From Corynebacterium auris (lineage in GTDB: Bacteria > Actinomycetota > Actinomycetes > Mycobacteriales > Mycobacteriaceae), in assembly GCF_030408575.1 (NCBI RefSeq), contig NZ_CP047047.1:186001-250000 (forward strand): a stretch of DNA of 64,000 nt. Reading direction: 5' to 3'. Below the pieces are notes generated by a model. It was not told the DNA's origin. It did not search any database and worked only from the letters and a program-made list of their open reading frames with translations. The translations under genes were made by a program, and so were the position numbers. The number at the start of each line of letters is the position of its first letter. The stretch's first letter is position 1. Below, piece by piece: positions 8,583-16,824 of the stretch.

Positions 8583-9395
8583 ATGCAGCATCCTGCTTAC
8601 AGCCAATTGCGCCAAGTGACCCCGTCGGCAGCGGTGGTCCTCGCCCCCAACCCCAGCTACGCAGCGCTCGAGGGGACGAACTCCTGGGTTATCCGCGCCC
8701 CGGGCGACGAGTCCAGCATCGTCGTCGACCCGGGCCCGGAGGACGAGGGACACCTCAACGTCCTGCAGGCAAAGGCGGACAAGGTTGCGCTCATCCTGCT
8801 CACCCACCGTCACCACGACCACGCGGACGGTGCCAGGCGCTTCCGCCAGCTCACCGGCGCGCCGATCCGCGCGATGGACGCCAACTACTCCGCCGGGGCG
8901 GAGCCTGTGGCGGACGGCGAGCTGATCTCTGTCGACGGGGTCACCCCGTGCGTGAAGGTCGTGGCGGCGCCGGGCCACACAATGGATTCCGTCTGCTACT
9001 TCGTCTACACCGGCGAGCCGGAAAGTGAGCAGCTTGAGGGCATCATTTCCGGCGACACCATCGCGGGGCGCCACACGACCATGATCTCGGAGACGGACGG
9101 CGACCTCGGGGCGTACCTGGACACGCTGGCCATGCTCGAGGAGGTGGGCAAGGACGTCATGCTTTTGCCCGGCCACGGGCCGGAAGGCCAGGACCTGTCC
9201 GCCTTTGCCCGCAAGTACATCGACCGGCGCAACCTGAGGCTGCAGCAGATCCGCGACGCGCTGGCCAAACACGGCGGCAACGTGGACGTGGGCACGATCG
9301 TGGACGAGATCTACGACGACGTCGACCCGGTTCTGCGCGGCGCCGCCGAGCAGTCGACCCGCGTGGCGCTGCGCTTTTTGCGCGATAAAGCCTAG
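8583..9395 (+). CDS. Metallo-beta-lactamase fold hydrolase (LACTB2/Rv3677c-like)
   Basis: A 270-residue MBL-fold enzyme. Zinc ligands are visible in LTHRHHDHADG (HxHxDH), the later GHT of AAPGHTMDSVC, the D of IISGDTI, and the H of LPGHGPEG. The C-terminal helical section (RRNLRLQQIRDALAKHGG, then residues about 235-265) forms a small winged helix-like domain typical of LACTB2-type nucleases or hydrolases. The gene ends at a bidirectional terminator shared with glxR. The substrate is undetermined. Confidence 0.88.
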   Translation: MQHPAYSQLRQVTPSAAVVLAPNPSYAALEGTNSWVIRAPGDESSIVVDPGPEDEGHLNVLQAKADKVALILLTHRHHDHADGARRFRQLTGAPIRAMDANYSAGAEPVADGELISVDGVTPCVKVVAAPGHTMDSVCYFVYTGEPESEQLEGIISGDTIAGRHTTMISETDGDLGAYLDTLAMLEEVGKDVMLLPGHGPEGQDLSAFARKYIDRRNLRLQQIRDALAKHGGNVDVGTIVDEIYDDVDPVLRGAAEQSTRVALRFLRDKA

Positions 9396-9406
9396 AGCAC
9401 ACGCGA

Positions 9407-9431
9407 AACTCCCCCGCAAAGCGGGGGAGTT
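9407..9431. terminator. Bidirectional terminator between MBL gene and glxR
   Basis: A perfect 11-bp stem AACTCCCCCGC / GCGGGGGAGTT closes an AAA loop. T-rich or A-rich sequence lies on each side, so it can serve both converging genes. Confidence 0.88.
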
Positions 9432-9447
9432 CGTCTTTGTGTGGGCC

Positions 9448-10131
9448 TTAGCGGGCGCGGCGCGCGAGGTGCTCGGTGTCGACGATGAGCACGGACTTGC
9501 CCTCCAGGCGGATCCAGCCGCGGTGGGCGAAGGTGGCCAGGGCCTTGTTCACCGTCTCGCGCGAGGCGCCGACAAGCTGGGCGATCTCCTCCTGGGTGAG
9601 GTCGTGGTTGACGCGCAGTGCGCCCCCCTCCTGGGTGCCGAAGCGGTTGGCCAGCTGCAGAAGGGTCTTGGCCACGCGGCCGGGGACATCGGTGAAGATG
9701 AGGTCCGCGAGCGAGGCATTGGTGCGGCGCAGGCGGCGGGCCAGGACGCGCAGGAGCTGCTGCGAGATCTCCGGGTGGTTCTCGATCCACTGCTTGAGCA
9801 TGTCGGAGTTCATCGTCGCCGCCGTGACCTCGGTGACGCAGACAGCGGAGGAGGTGCGGGGGCCGGGGTCGAAGATGGAGAGCTCGCCGAACATGTCGGA
9901 AGGGCCCATCACGGACAGGAGGTTCTCGCGCCCGTCAGGGGCGTGACGGGCGAGCTTCACCTTGCCGTCAATGAGGATGTAGAGGCGGTCTCCCGGCTCG
10001 CCCTCGTCAAAGATGGTTGTGCCCCGGGCGAAGTTGACGGTTTCCATCTCCCCGATGAGGGCGGAGACAGCTGCAGGTTCCACGCCCTGGAATATTCCGG
10101 CGCGGGCAAGCGTCTCTTGTACGCCTTCCAT
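9448..10131 (-). CDS. glxR: cAMP-dependent global regulator GlxR (CRP/FNR family)
   Basis: A 227-residue protein that, from memory, is near-identical in most stretches to C. glutamicum GlxR (start [17 protein letters not shown], end [11 protein letters not shown]). The N-terminal cyclic-nucleotide domain carries the phosphate-binding cassette ([17 protein letters not shown]). The C-terminal winged helix has the recognition segment [21 protein letters not shown]. The ATG follows a strong GGAGG site. GlxR binds cAMP and TGTGA-N6-TCACA sites and controls carbon, respiratory and resuscitation genes. A candidate operator lies in its own upstream region (10239-10254). The membrane adenylate cyclase that can supply cAMP is at 30-31.5 kb. 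Confidence 0.97.
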   Translation of the reverse strand: MEGVQETLARAGIFQGVEPAAVSALIGEMETVNFARGTTIFDEGEPGDRLYILIDGKVKLARHAPDGRENLLSVMGPSDMFGELSIFDPGPRTSSAVCVTEVTAATMNSDMLKQWIENHPEISQQLLRVLARRLRRTNASLADLIFTDVPGRVAKTLLQLANRFGTQEGGALRVNHDLTQEEIAQLVGASRETVNKALATFAHRGWIRLEGKSVLIVDTEHLARRAR

Positions 10132-10238
10132 GGATCCTCCTACTGTGGGGGTGTCGTTCGAGTGGCGAGCGGGTGCGCCCCGGCTGGTTGAGGGGCTGGT
10201 CAAGGCCACGTTTACAACCGAACACCCTACCAATATTC

Positions 10239-10254
10239 TGGGATATCCGTCACA
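10239..10254 (-). promoter_or_regulatory. Possible GlxR autoregulatory site
   Basis: On the minus strand TGTGA-N6-TCCCA lies about 108 bp upstream of the glxR start. It matches 9 of 10 half-site bases. GlxR autoregulation is known in C. glutamicum; this particular site is inferred from the motif. Confidence 0.4.
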
Positions 10255-10296
10255 TCATCACGGTTATGTGGCGCACTTGGGGGTGGTGGCGCGCGC

Positions 10297-10389
10297 TCAC
10301 TCCCCGAGCGCGACTGACTCCAGCTTCTCCATGAAGGCGGCGAAAAGCCCGAAGACCAGCGGAACCAGCGCGACAAGCAGAACGGTCAT
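10297..10389 (-). CDS. Small single-span membrane protein
   Basis: A 30-residue product, [16 protein letters not shown] followed by [14 protein letters not shown]: one membrane helix and a short amphipathic tail. It is upstream of and co-oriented with glxR and divergent from nth. A gene of this kind sits between crp/glxR and nth in related genomes (small membrane protein near Rv3675), which is the main reason for calling so short a frame. Function unknown. Confidence 0.5.
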   Translation of the reverse strand: MTVLLVALVPLVFGLFAAFMEKLESVALGE

Positions 10390-10415
10390 GGGTGCGATGC
10401 TACCTGGCGGCTCAC

Positions 10416-10430
10416 TATAGTGGCCACTAT
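10416..10430 (+). promoter_or_regulatory. nth promoter with 14-bp palindrome over the start
   Basis: TATAGT (10416-10421) is a -10 element 7 nt before the ATG at 10429. The perfect palindrome ATAGTGGCCACTAT (10417-10430) covers the -10, the expected transcription start and the first two bases of the ATG. This placement suits a repressor site, but no regulator is known for it here. Confidence 0.45.
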
Positions 10431-11259
10431 GAGTGACGCGAGCCCAACCGGCCTGACCCCCCGTAAGAGCCGCCGCCCGGGCTCCCACCCGGCGGCGAAG
10501 GGCCGGGAGACGGATCTCGGGCGCACCCGTCGCGCCCGGCGCATCAACCGCACACTCGCGGCGACCTTCCCCGACGCGCACGCTGAGCTCGATTTCAGCA
10601 ACCCGCTCGAGCTCCTCGTGGCCACGGTGCTTTCGGCGCAGACCACGGACGTGCGCGTCAACCAGGTCACGCCCGAGCTTTTCGCTCGCTTTTCGACGCC
10701 CCAGGCGTACGCCTCGGCCAACCAGGCCGAGATTGAGGAGATCATCCGCCCCACCGGCTTTTTCCGCGCGAAGGCTGCCAACCTCATCGGGCTGGGCCAG
10801 GCGCTGGTCAGCGACTACGGCGGGGAGGTGCCCACTGCGCTCGAGGACCTGGTCACGCTGCCCGGGGTGGGCCGCAAAACCGCGCACGTCGTGCGCGGCA
10901 ATGCCTTCGGGCTGCCGGGCTTAACGGTGGACACTCACTTCCAACGGCTGGTCCGCCGGCTCAAGCTCACCGGTGAGGCAGAGGGCTCGGACCCGGTGAA
11001 GATCGAGCACGCCATCGGTGCGATGGTGGAAAAGAAGGAGTGGACGATGTTTTCCCACCGGATCATCTTCCACGGCCGTCGCGTCTGCCACGCCCGCCGG
11101 CCGGCGTGCGGGGCCTGCCCGATCGCCTTCGACTGCCCGAGTTTCGGCGAGGGGCCGACCGAGCCGGAGGCCGCGGCGGAGCTCGTGACGGGGAACGAAC
11201 GGGAGCACATCCTCGAGATGGTGGGGCTCGACTCCGTCGGACGTGGGGAGGACAGCTAG
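10429..11259 (+). CDS. nth: Endonuclease III
   Basis: A 276-residue base-excision DNA glycosylase/AP lyase for oxidised pyrimidines. The helix-hairpin-helix motif reads [12 protein letters not shown] and contains the catalytic lysine; the catalytic aspartate is in [10 protein letters not shown]. The 4Fe-4S cluster motif is C-x6-C-x2-C-x5-C ([17 protein letters not shown]). The ATG at 10429 is preferred over GTG 10420 because the -10 hexamer overlaps the GTG. The N terminus carries a basic extension ([18 protein letters not shown]). The thioredoxin-like gene starts 1 bp after the stop region, implying an operon through the Nudix gene. Confidence 0.95.
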   Translation: MSDASPTGLTPRKSRRPGSHPAAKGRETDLGRTRRARRINRTLAATFPDAHAELDFSNPLELLVATVLSAQTTDVRVNQVTPELFARFSTPQAYASANQAEIEEIIRPTGFFRAKAANLIGLGQALVSDYGGEVPTALEDLVTLPGVGRKTAHVVRGNAFGLPGLTVDTHFQRLVRRLKLTGEAEGSDPVKIEHAIGAMVEKKEWTMFSHRIIFHGRRVCHARRPACGACPIAFDCPSFGEGPTEPEAAAELVTGNEREHILEMVGLDSVGRGEDS

Positions 11260-11260
11260 C

Positions 11261-11848
11261 GTGCGCAAAAGCATCCTCATCAGCGTCGCCGCCATCCTGG
11301 CCGTGACCGCCCTGCTGGCGGTGGGGCTCATAGCGCTGCGCCCCGAGCCGGCGGGGCAGGAGTCCCAGGCGCTGCCGACGGCGGGGGAGGCGCCGGATGA
11401 GGCGTCGTCACGCGAGGCCGTGCCCCCGCGTCCGGACTGCCCGGCGGGAGGAGCCGGGGGAGTGGAGCTGGAATGCCTCGGCGGCGAGCGCGGCGACGAT
11501 CAGGCGCAGGTCGGGGGCGTTACCGTGGTGAACCTGTGGGCGTGGTGGTGCGAACCGTGCCGGGCAGAGTTGCCCGTGATCGAGGAGTTCGCGCAGCGCA
11601 ACGCCCAGTACACGGTGGTGGGCGTGCACGCCGACCCCGCGGCGGGCAACGGCGCGGCCTTGCTCAACGACCTGGGTGTCGAGCTGCCCAGTTACCAGGA
11701 CAGCGAGAACCTCTTTGGGGGCGAGTTTGGCCTGCCCCGGGTTGTGCCGATCACGGTGGTGCTGCGCGGCGACGAGCAGCTGGCGGCGTTCCCCTACCCC
11801 TTCGAGGACGTCGACGAGCTCGAGGCCGCCGTGGCGGGGGTGGTGTAG
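11261..11848 (+). CDS. TlpA-like membrane-anchored thioredoxin
   Basis: A 195-residue predicted exported thioredoxin-fold protein (Rv3673c-like). It begins with GTG at 11261 (VRKSILISVAAILAVTALLAVG, a signal anchor). The redox motif WCEPC occurs in NLWAWWCEPCRAEL, followed by the cis-Pro region GLPRVVPITVV. The proline/alanine-rich linker contains two further cysteines (PDCPAGGAGGVELEC). It probably reduces or oxidises disulfides outside the membrane. It lies between nth and the Nudix gene with almost no spacing. Confidence 0.85.
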   Translation: MRKSILISVAAILAVTALLAVGLIALRPEPAGQESQALPTAGEAPDEASSREAVPPRPDCPAGGAGGVELECLGGERGDDQAQVGGVTVVNLWAWWCEPCRAELPVIEEFAQRNAQYTVVGVHADPAAGNGAALLNDLGVELPSYQDSENLFGGEFGLPRVVPITVVLRGDEQLAAFPYPFEDVDELEAAVAGVV

Positions 11849-11850
11849 CG

Positions 11851-12564
11851 ATGCGCGACGTCCACCTCACCCCCTCCGCCGCGCCGGGCTGGCTTGCGTC
11901 CCTGGTGGAGCGCCTGCATGACGGGTCTGCTTCGGAGCTGGTCAGTAAGCGCCTCGCCGGGCGGTCCCCGGGCTCGGGCCGGCCCGACGACGCCGCGGTG
12001 CTCATGCTCTTTGCGGGCGCAGAAGAAGCCGCGGCACGGCCCGCTGACGCGGGCGTGCTCATCACGCACCGCACGCCCACGATGCGCAGCCACTCAGGAC
12101 AGATGGCCTTCCCCGGCGGGCGCATCGACCCCGGCGACGACGGCCCCGTCGACGCGGCCCTGCGCGAGGCGCACGAGGAGACCGGGCTCGAGCGCTGGCG
12201 CGTCGCACCGCTCGCCACCCTGACCTCGGTGACCACGGCAGGAAGCAACAAATCGGTGCGCCCCATCCTCGCCTACTCCGCCGACCCGGGCCAGCCCTAC
12301 GCCGCGAGCCCGGCGGAGACCGACGACGTCTTCTTCGCCCCGGTGGATGAGCTCCTCGACCCCGCCAACCGCTTCCAGGTCCGCCTCATGGGGTGGGACG
12401 GCCCGGCATTTTCCATCAACGGCTACGTGGTCTGGGGTTTTACGGGGGTGCTTCTCGACGTCCTCTTTTCCGCCGCCGGATGGGAGCAGCCGTGGGAGCG
12501 CGAGCGCGTGCTGCCGCTTGAGACAGCGCTGCGCGGCTCGCGCAACGAAGAACGCCTGCGCTAG
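11851..12564 (+). CDS. Nudix hydrolase, CoA pyrophosphatase-like
   Basis: A 237-residue Nudix enzyme. The Nudix box is GGRIDPGDDGPVDAALREAHEETGLE (residues about 89-114), read here in pieces: GGRIDPGD, REAHEETGL. The preceding LITHRTPTMRSHSGQMAFPG matches the extra motif of the NudL/CoA pyrophosphatase subgroup. Starts 3 bp after the upstream stop. The substrate is inferred from the subgroup motif, not demonstrated. Confidence 0.88.
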   Translation: MRDVHLTPSAAPGWLASLVERLHDGSASELVSKRLAGRSPGSGRPDDAAVLMLFAGAEEAAARPADAGVLITHRTPTMRSHSGQMAFPGGRIDPGDDGPVDAALREAHEETGLERWRVAPLATLTSVTTAGSNKSVRPILAYSADPGQPYAASPAETDDVFFAPVDELLDPANRFQVRLMGWDGPAFSINGYVVWGFTGVLLDVLFSAAGWEQPWERERVLPLETALRGSRNEERLR

Positions 12565-12620
12565 CGGGCCGGGGGAGTAAGGTGATAGGTCCGTGTAACC
12601 CGCGAAGGAGCTGTTGACGC

Positions 12621-13811
12621 GTGACTGCCCAGATCGTCGTTGACGTGGTCATCGTCCTGATCATCCTCGCCGCCTTCGTCAGCGGCTGGCGCCGCGGCGC
12701 CGTCGCGGCGGTCCTGTCCGTGCTGGGCATCGTCGCAGGCCTCATCATTGGTCTGGCGCTGGCGCCCTTCGTCGTCGAGCTGGCCGAGGCCAGGTTCCTC
12801 CGCGTTGTCCTCCTCATCGCCGTCATCGTCTTCTTCGCCGGGCTGGGCAGCGCGGTCGGCGGGGTCGCGGGCTCCCACGTGCGCGACCGGGCCCGCTTCA
12901 AGTCCACGCAGACCCTCGACTCGGTGGTGGGCGCCCTGTTCCAGGCCCTGGCGCTCAGCCTGGTGCTCTGGTTCGTCTCCGTCCCCCTCGCCACCGTCCT
13001 GCCGGGCCCGCTCGGCGCGGGGGTGCGGGAATCGCGCGCGCTCGCGGTCATCGACAGGCTCGTGCCGCCGGGGGCCGAGAACCTGCCCGCGCGCTTCGCC
13101 GCGCTTCTCGACGACTCCGGCCTGTCGCCCCTCGTCTCCCCCTTCGCCACCACGGGCGCCCCCGTCCCCGCCCCGGACCCCGCTGCCGTCGACCCCGCCG
13201 TGGTGGAGCGCGCGCGCCCCAGCGTCATCCATGTCATCGGCGATGCCGAAACCTGCGGGCGCCACCTGATGGGCTCCGGTTTCGTCGCCGCCGCCGACTA
13301 CGTGATCACCAACGCCCACGTCGTCGCCGGCACCACCGGCGTGCAGCTCGATACCGTGCTCGGGGTGAAGGAAGCGGACGTCGTCTTCTACGACCCGGGC
13401 GCGGACATCGCCGTGCTACATTCGCCGGGCCTTGGGCTGAGGGAGCTTCCCATCGCGGCGGAGGCCCTGTCGACCGGCGACGACGCCGTCGTCATGGGTT
13501 TTCCCCGCTCCGGTCCCTTCGAGGCTGCGCCCGCGCGCATCCGCGGGACGCTCACCATCGCCGGCCCGGACATCTACGCCACGGGCCGCGTCGAGCGGGA
13601 GGCCTACACTCTGCGCGGCAACATCCGGCAGGGCAACTCGGGCGGGCCCGTCCTCACCACCGGGGGAGAGGTCGTGGGGGTTGTCTTCGGCGCCTCCGCC
13701 GACTCCTCGCAGACGGGCTACGCCTTAACAGCGCGCCAGGTACTGGACAAAGTCGGCGACGTGCGCGAGCTGGACAGCGTCGTGGATACCGGGGAGTGCG
13801 TCACCCGCTAG
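12621..13811 (+). CDS. MarP-like membrane serine protease
   Basis: A 396-residue protein with four N-terminal membrane helices of the CvpA type (residues about 5-150) followed by an extracytoplasmic trypsin-like domain. The catalytic triad is visible: His in ITNAHVVAG, Asp in DPGADIAVLH, Ser in RQGNSGGPVL. Cysteines in DAETCGRH and DTGECVTR probably make the disulfide typical of MarP. MarP is needed for acid and oxidative-stress survival in M. tuberculosis. Start is GTG after GAAGGAG. The order nth, thioredoxin, Nudix, marP is conserved. It overlaps the converging hydrolase gene by 4 bp. Confidence 0.92.
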   Translation: MTAQIVVDVVIVLIILAAFVSGWRRGAVAAVLSVLGIVAGLIIGLALAPFVVELAEARFLRVVLLIAVIVFFAGLGSAVGGVAGSHVRDRARFKSTQTLDSVVGALFQALALSLVLWFVSVPLATVLPGPLGAGVRESRALAVIDRLVPPGAENLPARFAALLDDSGLSPLVSPFATTGAPVPAPDPAAVDPAVVERARPSVIHVIGDAETCGRHLMGSGFVAAADYVITNAHVVAGTTGVQLDTVLGVKEADVVFYDPGADIAVLHSPGLGLRELPIAAEALSTGDDAVVMGFPRSGPFEAAPARIRGTLTIAGPDIYATGRVEREAYTLRGNIRQGNSGGPVLTTGGEVVGVVFGASADSSQTGYALTARQVLDKVGDVRELDSVVDTGECVTR

Positions 13812-14710
13812 GAGGCGGCGGGCCGAAGGGGCGTCGCAAAGCGTGCGACTGCCTCGGCGAAGGCGGCAGGGGCCTCGATGTGCGGGAGGTTCTTCGTGCC
13901 CTCGATGGCGGAGACGGTGACCGGGCCGCGCAGGCGACGGCGCTGGCGCGTGAGCAGCGGGCCCCACAGGCCGAGCGGCGGGTGCAGCAGCAGCGTCGGG
14001 GCCGTGACCTCCCCGGCGGGCGCGCGGTGCACGAGCAGGCGCGAGTACGCGCGGGCGTAGGGCAGGCAATGGGGGATCTCGGCGGAGCGCAGCCGCAGCT
14101 GAAGCGTCTCGCGGAAAGCAGGTGTGCGGTGGAAAGCCGGGGAGGTGTCGAACTGGAGCGCGCGGCGGTACACGCGGGCGCGCACGGTGCCCGAACGCGG
14201 GGGGTGCCGCAGAACGACGCGTGTGATCAGGGGAAGGAAGTCCCAGGGTTTCGCCCGCATGGCGGCACGCATGTCGGCCGGGTGCGCCGCGGAGATGGAG
14301 ACGAGGCCGGTGAGAAGGTCCGGGTAGGCCGCGGCGAAGGCCCAGGCGACGGAGCCGCCGGCGTCGGCGCCGACGAGTACGCAGGTGCGGTGGCCGAGCG
14401 CGGTGATGGCGCCTTTGACGTCGCCGAGGGCGAGCAGCATGTCATTGCCGCCGCGCTGGCTGGGTTTGTCCGACATGCCATAGCCGCGCATGTCGAGGGC
14501 CGCGACGTGGAAGCCCCGCTGCGCCAGCGGCGCGATGGCCTCGGCGTAATCGAACCACCCGCCGAAGGCCCCGTGGAGGAAAAGCACGAGCGGGTCGGCG
14601 GGGTCACCCGCCGTCGTGGCGTGGAGCCGCAGCCCGCGGGTGTGCAAGAGCTCGTGGGAGAAGGGCCCGTCGAGCTCCACAACTTTTGGTGAGCACTCCC
14701 TGCCCGCCAT
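13808..14710 (-). CDS. Alpha/beta hydrolase, epoxide-hydrolase type (EphE-like)
   Basis: A 300-residue alpha/beta hydrolase. The oxyanion region is LFLHGAFGGWFDY. The nucleophile elbow is GADAGGSV, with Asp as nucleophile as in epoxide hydrolases and haloalkane dehalogenases rather than Ser. A lid domain spans residues about 140-220, and the C-terminal His lies in NLPHIEAPAAFAEAV. The position after marP matches ephE (Rv3670). Substrate unknown. Confidence 0.85.
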   Translation of the reverse strand: MAGRECSPKVVELDGPFSHELLHTRGLRLHATTAGDPADPLVLFLHGAFGGWFDYAEAIAPLAQRGFHVAALDMRGYGMSDKPSQRGGNDMLLALGDVKGAITALGHRTCVLVGADAGGSVAWAFAAAYPDLLTGLVSISAAHPADMRAAMRAKPWDFLPLITRVVLRHPPRSGTVRARVYRRALQFDTSPAFHRTPAFRETLQLRLRSAEIPHCLPYARAYSRLLVHRAPAGEVTAPTLLLHPPLGLWGPLLTRQRRRLRGPVTVSAIEGTKNLPHIEAPAAFAEAVARFATPLRPAAS

Positions 14711-14763
14711 GGGAACTCCTTTCGGTTCCGGGTTGTTGCGGTGTTGTCGCAGTTCAACCGAGC

Positions 14764-14793
14764 AAAAGGCCCGCGCCGGGAGGAAGCGCGGGC
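14764..14793 (-). terminator. Terminator after the DUF/holin-like gene
   Basis: On the minus strand the 8-bp stem GCCCGCGC / GCGCGGGC is followed by CTTTT. It lies between the holin-like gene and the EphE-like gene. Confidence 0.7.
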
Positions 14794-14812
14794 AGCGGAA
14801 AGGAAGCAGGTG

Positions 14813-15409
14813 CTAGTCGACGTCGACGGAGGTGGAGCCGCGGCCGCCGCGCAGGCGCGCCTCGGCGGCTTCCTCGGACGCCGCGGGGCGGCCCGCCGCG
14901 TCGGTGTACAGGGCGCTATTGTCGTCCTTTTCCTCGAGGCTCTGCTGGGCCTTCCCCGGAACCAGGTTCTTCAGCTCGTTGACCGAGGAGATGGTTTTTT
15001 CGGGGGTGCGGATGGCCTTGAACTTCTTGAAGCCGACGAAGGTCAGGATGCCGGCGACCGCGATCATCACCAGGAAGACAATGAGGAAGGCCGCCCACCA
15101 CGGCAGCCACAGCGCCAGCAGCGCGGCCAGGAAGAAGAAGAAAAAGAAGCTGGAGTACAGGGCGACGACGCCAGCGCCGGCGAACAGGCCGCCGCCGACG
15201 GCGCCCTTCTTCACCTCGCCGATCACCTCGGTCTTCGCCAGCTCAATCTCGCTGCGCACCAGCGTGGAGACCTGCTCGGCGGCGGTGGAAACGAGGGTGC
15301 CCAGCGAATCCTGCCCGGGGTGGGTAACTCCCGTGTCGCGCAGTGGGATCGACTCCACCTTCCCTGTGACCGCGGTGGATCCGTCAGTGTAAAGACCTTT
15401 GTTGCTCAT
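14813..15409 (-). CDS. Phage holin superfamily III-like membrane protein (Rv3669-like)
   Basis: A 198-residue protein. The N-terminal cytoplasmic part has a conserved segment (SLGTLVSTAAEQVSTLVRSEIELAKTEV in pieces). It is followed by two membrane helices containing FFFFFFLAALLALWLPWW and FLIVFLVMIAVAGILTF, and a charged C-terminal tail. This is the actinobacterial 'phage holin family' domain and, despite the name, it is chromosomal and not lytic by context. The ATG at 15409 follows GGAGA. It ends at a clear terminator. Function unknown. Confidence 0.8.
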   Translation of the reverse strand: MSNKGLYTDGSTAVTGKVESIPLRDTGVTHPGQDSLGTLVSTAAEQVSTLVRSEIELAKTEVIGEVKKGAVGGGLFAGAGVVALYSSFFFFFFLAALLALWLPWWAAFLIVFLVMIAVAGILTFVGFKKFKAIRTPEKTISSVNELKNLVPGKAQQSLEEKDDNSALYTDAAGRPAASEEAAEARLRGGRGSTSVDVD

Positions 15410-15549
15410 CTTCTCCAAGTACCTTTCTCGGGTGCACGGCTGTGGCATACGACACCCTCTCCTGTGAACAGCCTCAACTGTAACACCGTGCGCGGAGTGG
15501 GCGCGTGACACGCTCAATCCTAGAGAAAAGCACGACGCGTGCACGCCTA

Positions 15550-15579
15550 GTTATGTTACGCGCTGTTATGTTACGCGCT
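15550..15579. repeat. Tandem 15-bp repeat over a stop codon
   Basis: GTTATGTTACGCGCT occurs twice in direct succession (15550-15564 and 15565-15579). The stop codon of the HAD phosphatase gene lies in the second unit, so the duplication changes only the 3' end and downstream spacer. Confidence 0.9.
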
Positions 15580-16431
15580 GCGGCGGCCTTTCTGCTCCCT
15601 GAGGATCCGCTGCGTCAGCCAGTACGCGGCAAGTGACAGGGCTGTCACTCCTGCCACGACGCCAGCGCCGATTCCCACCTCGCGGGCGTTGGGCAGCTGG
15701 ATGAGGGGGACGGGGTTTTTGAAGGTGAGCACCTGCCAGTCGTGCGCGAGCGCGTGCTTGCGCAGGGCCCGGTCGGGATTGACGGCGACTGGGTGGCCGA
15801 CCTTTGCCAGCATAGGGATGTCGGTGGCCGAGTCGGAGTAGGCGTAGCTGCGCGCCAGGTCGTACCCACGGGTCGCGGCGTATTCCGAGATTGCCTCGGC
15901 TTTGGCGCCGCCCTTGAGGTAGCGGGTGATCGCGCCGGTGAGCCTGCCGTCCACGACCTCCATCTCGGTGGCAACCACCTGGTCGATCCCGAGCTCGTGG
16001 GCGATCGGTTCGACGAGGAAGGAGGCGGAGGCCGAGATGATGATTACGTCGCGGCCCGCGCTGCGGTGCTGTTCGATGAGGTCGCGCGCCTCCGCGTAGA
16101 TGGCGGGGGTGACAACGTTGTGCATGGTCTCCGTGGTGATGCGGCGGATCTCGTCGACCGACCAGCCGGTCACCATCTGGGTGAGGGAATCGCGGGCCGA
16201 GTCCATCTGCTCGCTGCTGTGCCCGGCGAGCATGTACGAGGCCTTGGACAGCGACAGCTCGAGCGCCTCCTGCCTGCTAATCAGGCCGTTGTTCACGAAC
16301 TCGCGGCCGAAGGCGTAAGCGGAGGAGGTGGCGATGATGGTCTTGTCGAGGTCGAAAAACGCCGCCGTCGGGCGCAGCGCTAGGGCAGACCCGACCGGGT
16401 TCCCGGGCTCGGCTGCCTCGCGTGGTGTCAT
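15571..16431 (-). CDS. HAD-superfamily phosphatase, SerB-like (Rv3661-like)
   Basis: A 286-residue HAD-IB hydrolase. Motif I is FFDLDKTII, motif II is IIISASASF, motif III is LKGGAKAEAI and motif IV is YSDSATDIPML. The C terminus has a membrane helix (IGAGVVAGVTALSLAAYWL) and a basic tail. The ATG at 16431 is supported by a -10 element (TAAGCT) 7 nt upstream. It resembles phosphoserine phosphatase but belongs to the membrane-tethered actinobacterial subgroup whose substrate is not settled. It is divergent from the 6C RNA. Confidence 0.87.
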   Translation of the reverse strand: MTPREAAEPGNPVGSALALRPTAAFFDLDKTIIATSSAYAFGREFVNNGLISRQEALELSLSKASYMLAGHSSEQMDSARDSLTQMVTGWSVDEIRRITTETMHNVVTPAIYAEARDLIEQHRSAGRDVIIISASASFLVEPIAHELGIDQVVATEMEVVDGRLTGAITRYLKGGAKAEAISEYAATRGYDLARSYAYSDSATDIPMLAKVGHPVAVNPDRALRKHALAHDWQVLTFKNPVPLIQLPNAREVGIGAGVVAGVTALSLAAYWLTQRILREQKGRRSA

Positions 16432-16438
16432 GACCCGT

Positions 16439-16444
16439 AGCTTA
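16439..16444 (-). promoter_or_regulatory. Leaderless-type -10 element
   Basis: TAAGCT on the minus strand with a 7-nt spacer to the ATG at 16431. Confidence 0.5.
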
Positions 16445-16562
16445 GACCTCGTCGGGCGTAAACGAAAGGCCCAGTTTGGTGCTGGTGGGGCGGATGTGAT
16501 TTCGCCCGCGCTTTGAGGTAGGAAACGGATAGAAAGATTGTTCGCACTGGTCATCGCGCATC

Positions 16563-16592
16563 TTGCCTTTTCGCCTGCCTGTGTGCAATACT
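16563..16592 (+). promoter_or_regulatory. Promoter of 6C RNA
   Basis: TTGCCT (16563-16568) and AATACT (16587-16592) are separated by 18 bp, giving a good sigma-A promoter. The predicted start is near 16599. Confidence 0.6.
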
Positions 16593-16598
16593 AAGAGG

Positions 16599-16707
16599 CG
16601 CACGGCCCCGATATACAGTGTGGCCGGCCCCGGCCCACCCCCCCCCGAGGCCGGGTTACTGACGGCCCGCGCACACCCCCCCGAGGCGCGGGCCGTCCCT
16701 TATTTTT
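16599..16707 (+). ncRNA. 6C small RNA
   Basis: Two consecutive hairpins each expose a run of at least six cytosines in the loop, the defining feature of the actinobacterial 6C RNA. Hairpin 1 pairs 16629-16635 with 16649-16655 and has nine C in its loop. Hairpin 2 pairs 16661-16672 with 16686-16697 in a perfect 12-bp stem with seven C in its loop, followed by CCTTATTTTTG as terminator. The location between the Rv3661-like phosphatase and the Rv3660c-like gene is the same as that of 6C (B11) in mycobacteria. The C-rich loops pair with G-rich ribosome binding sites in known cases. Confidence 0.9.
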
Positions 16708-16824
16708 GCTCCGAAGGCCGGGTTATGCACAGATTTGGCGTGACGCGTCTACAAAAATCGGTGTTATCCACAGCCGCGGCCTGAGTGCGTTGCCCGGGCG
16801 GCGCGCCTGCTGGATTGTTGGGGC

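Noticed and set aside
14813..15409. Prophage lysis gene (holin)
   Set aside because: The 'holin' domain name is historical; the gene is in a conserved core order next to an EphE-like hydrolase and has no lysin or phage neighbours.
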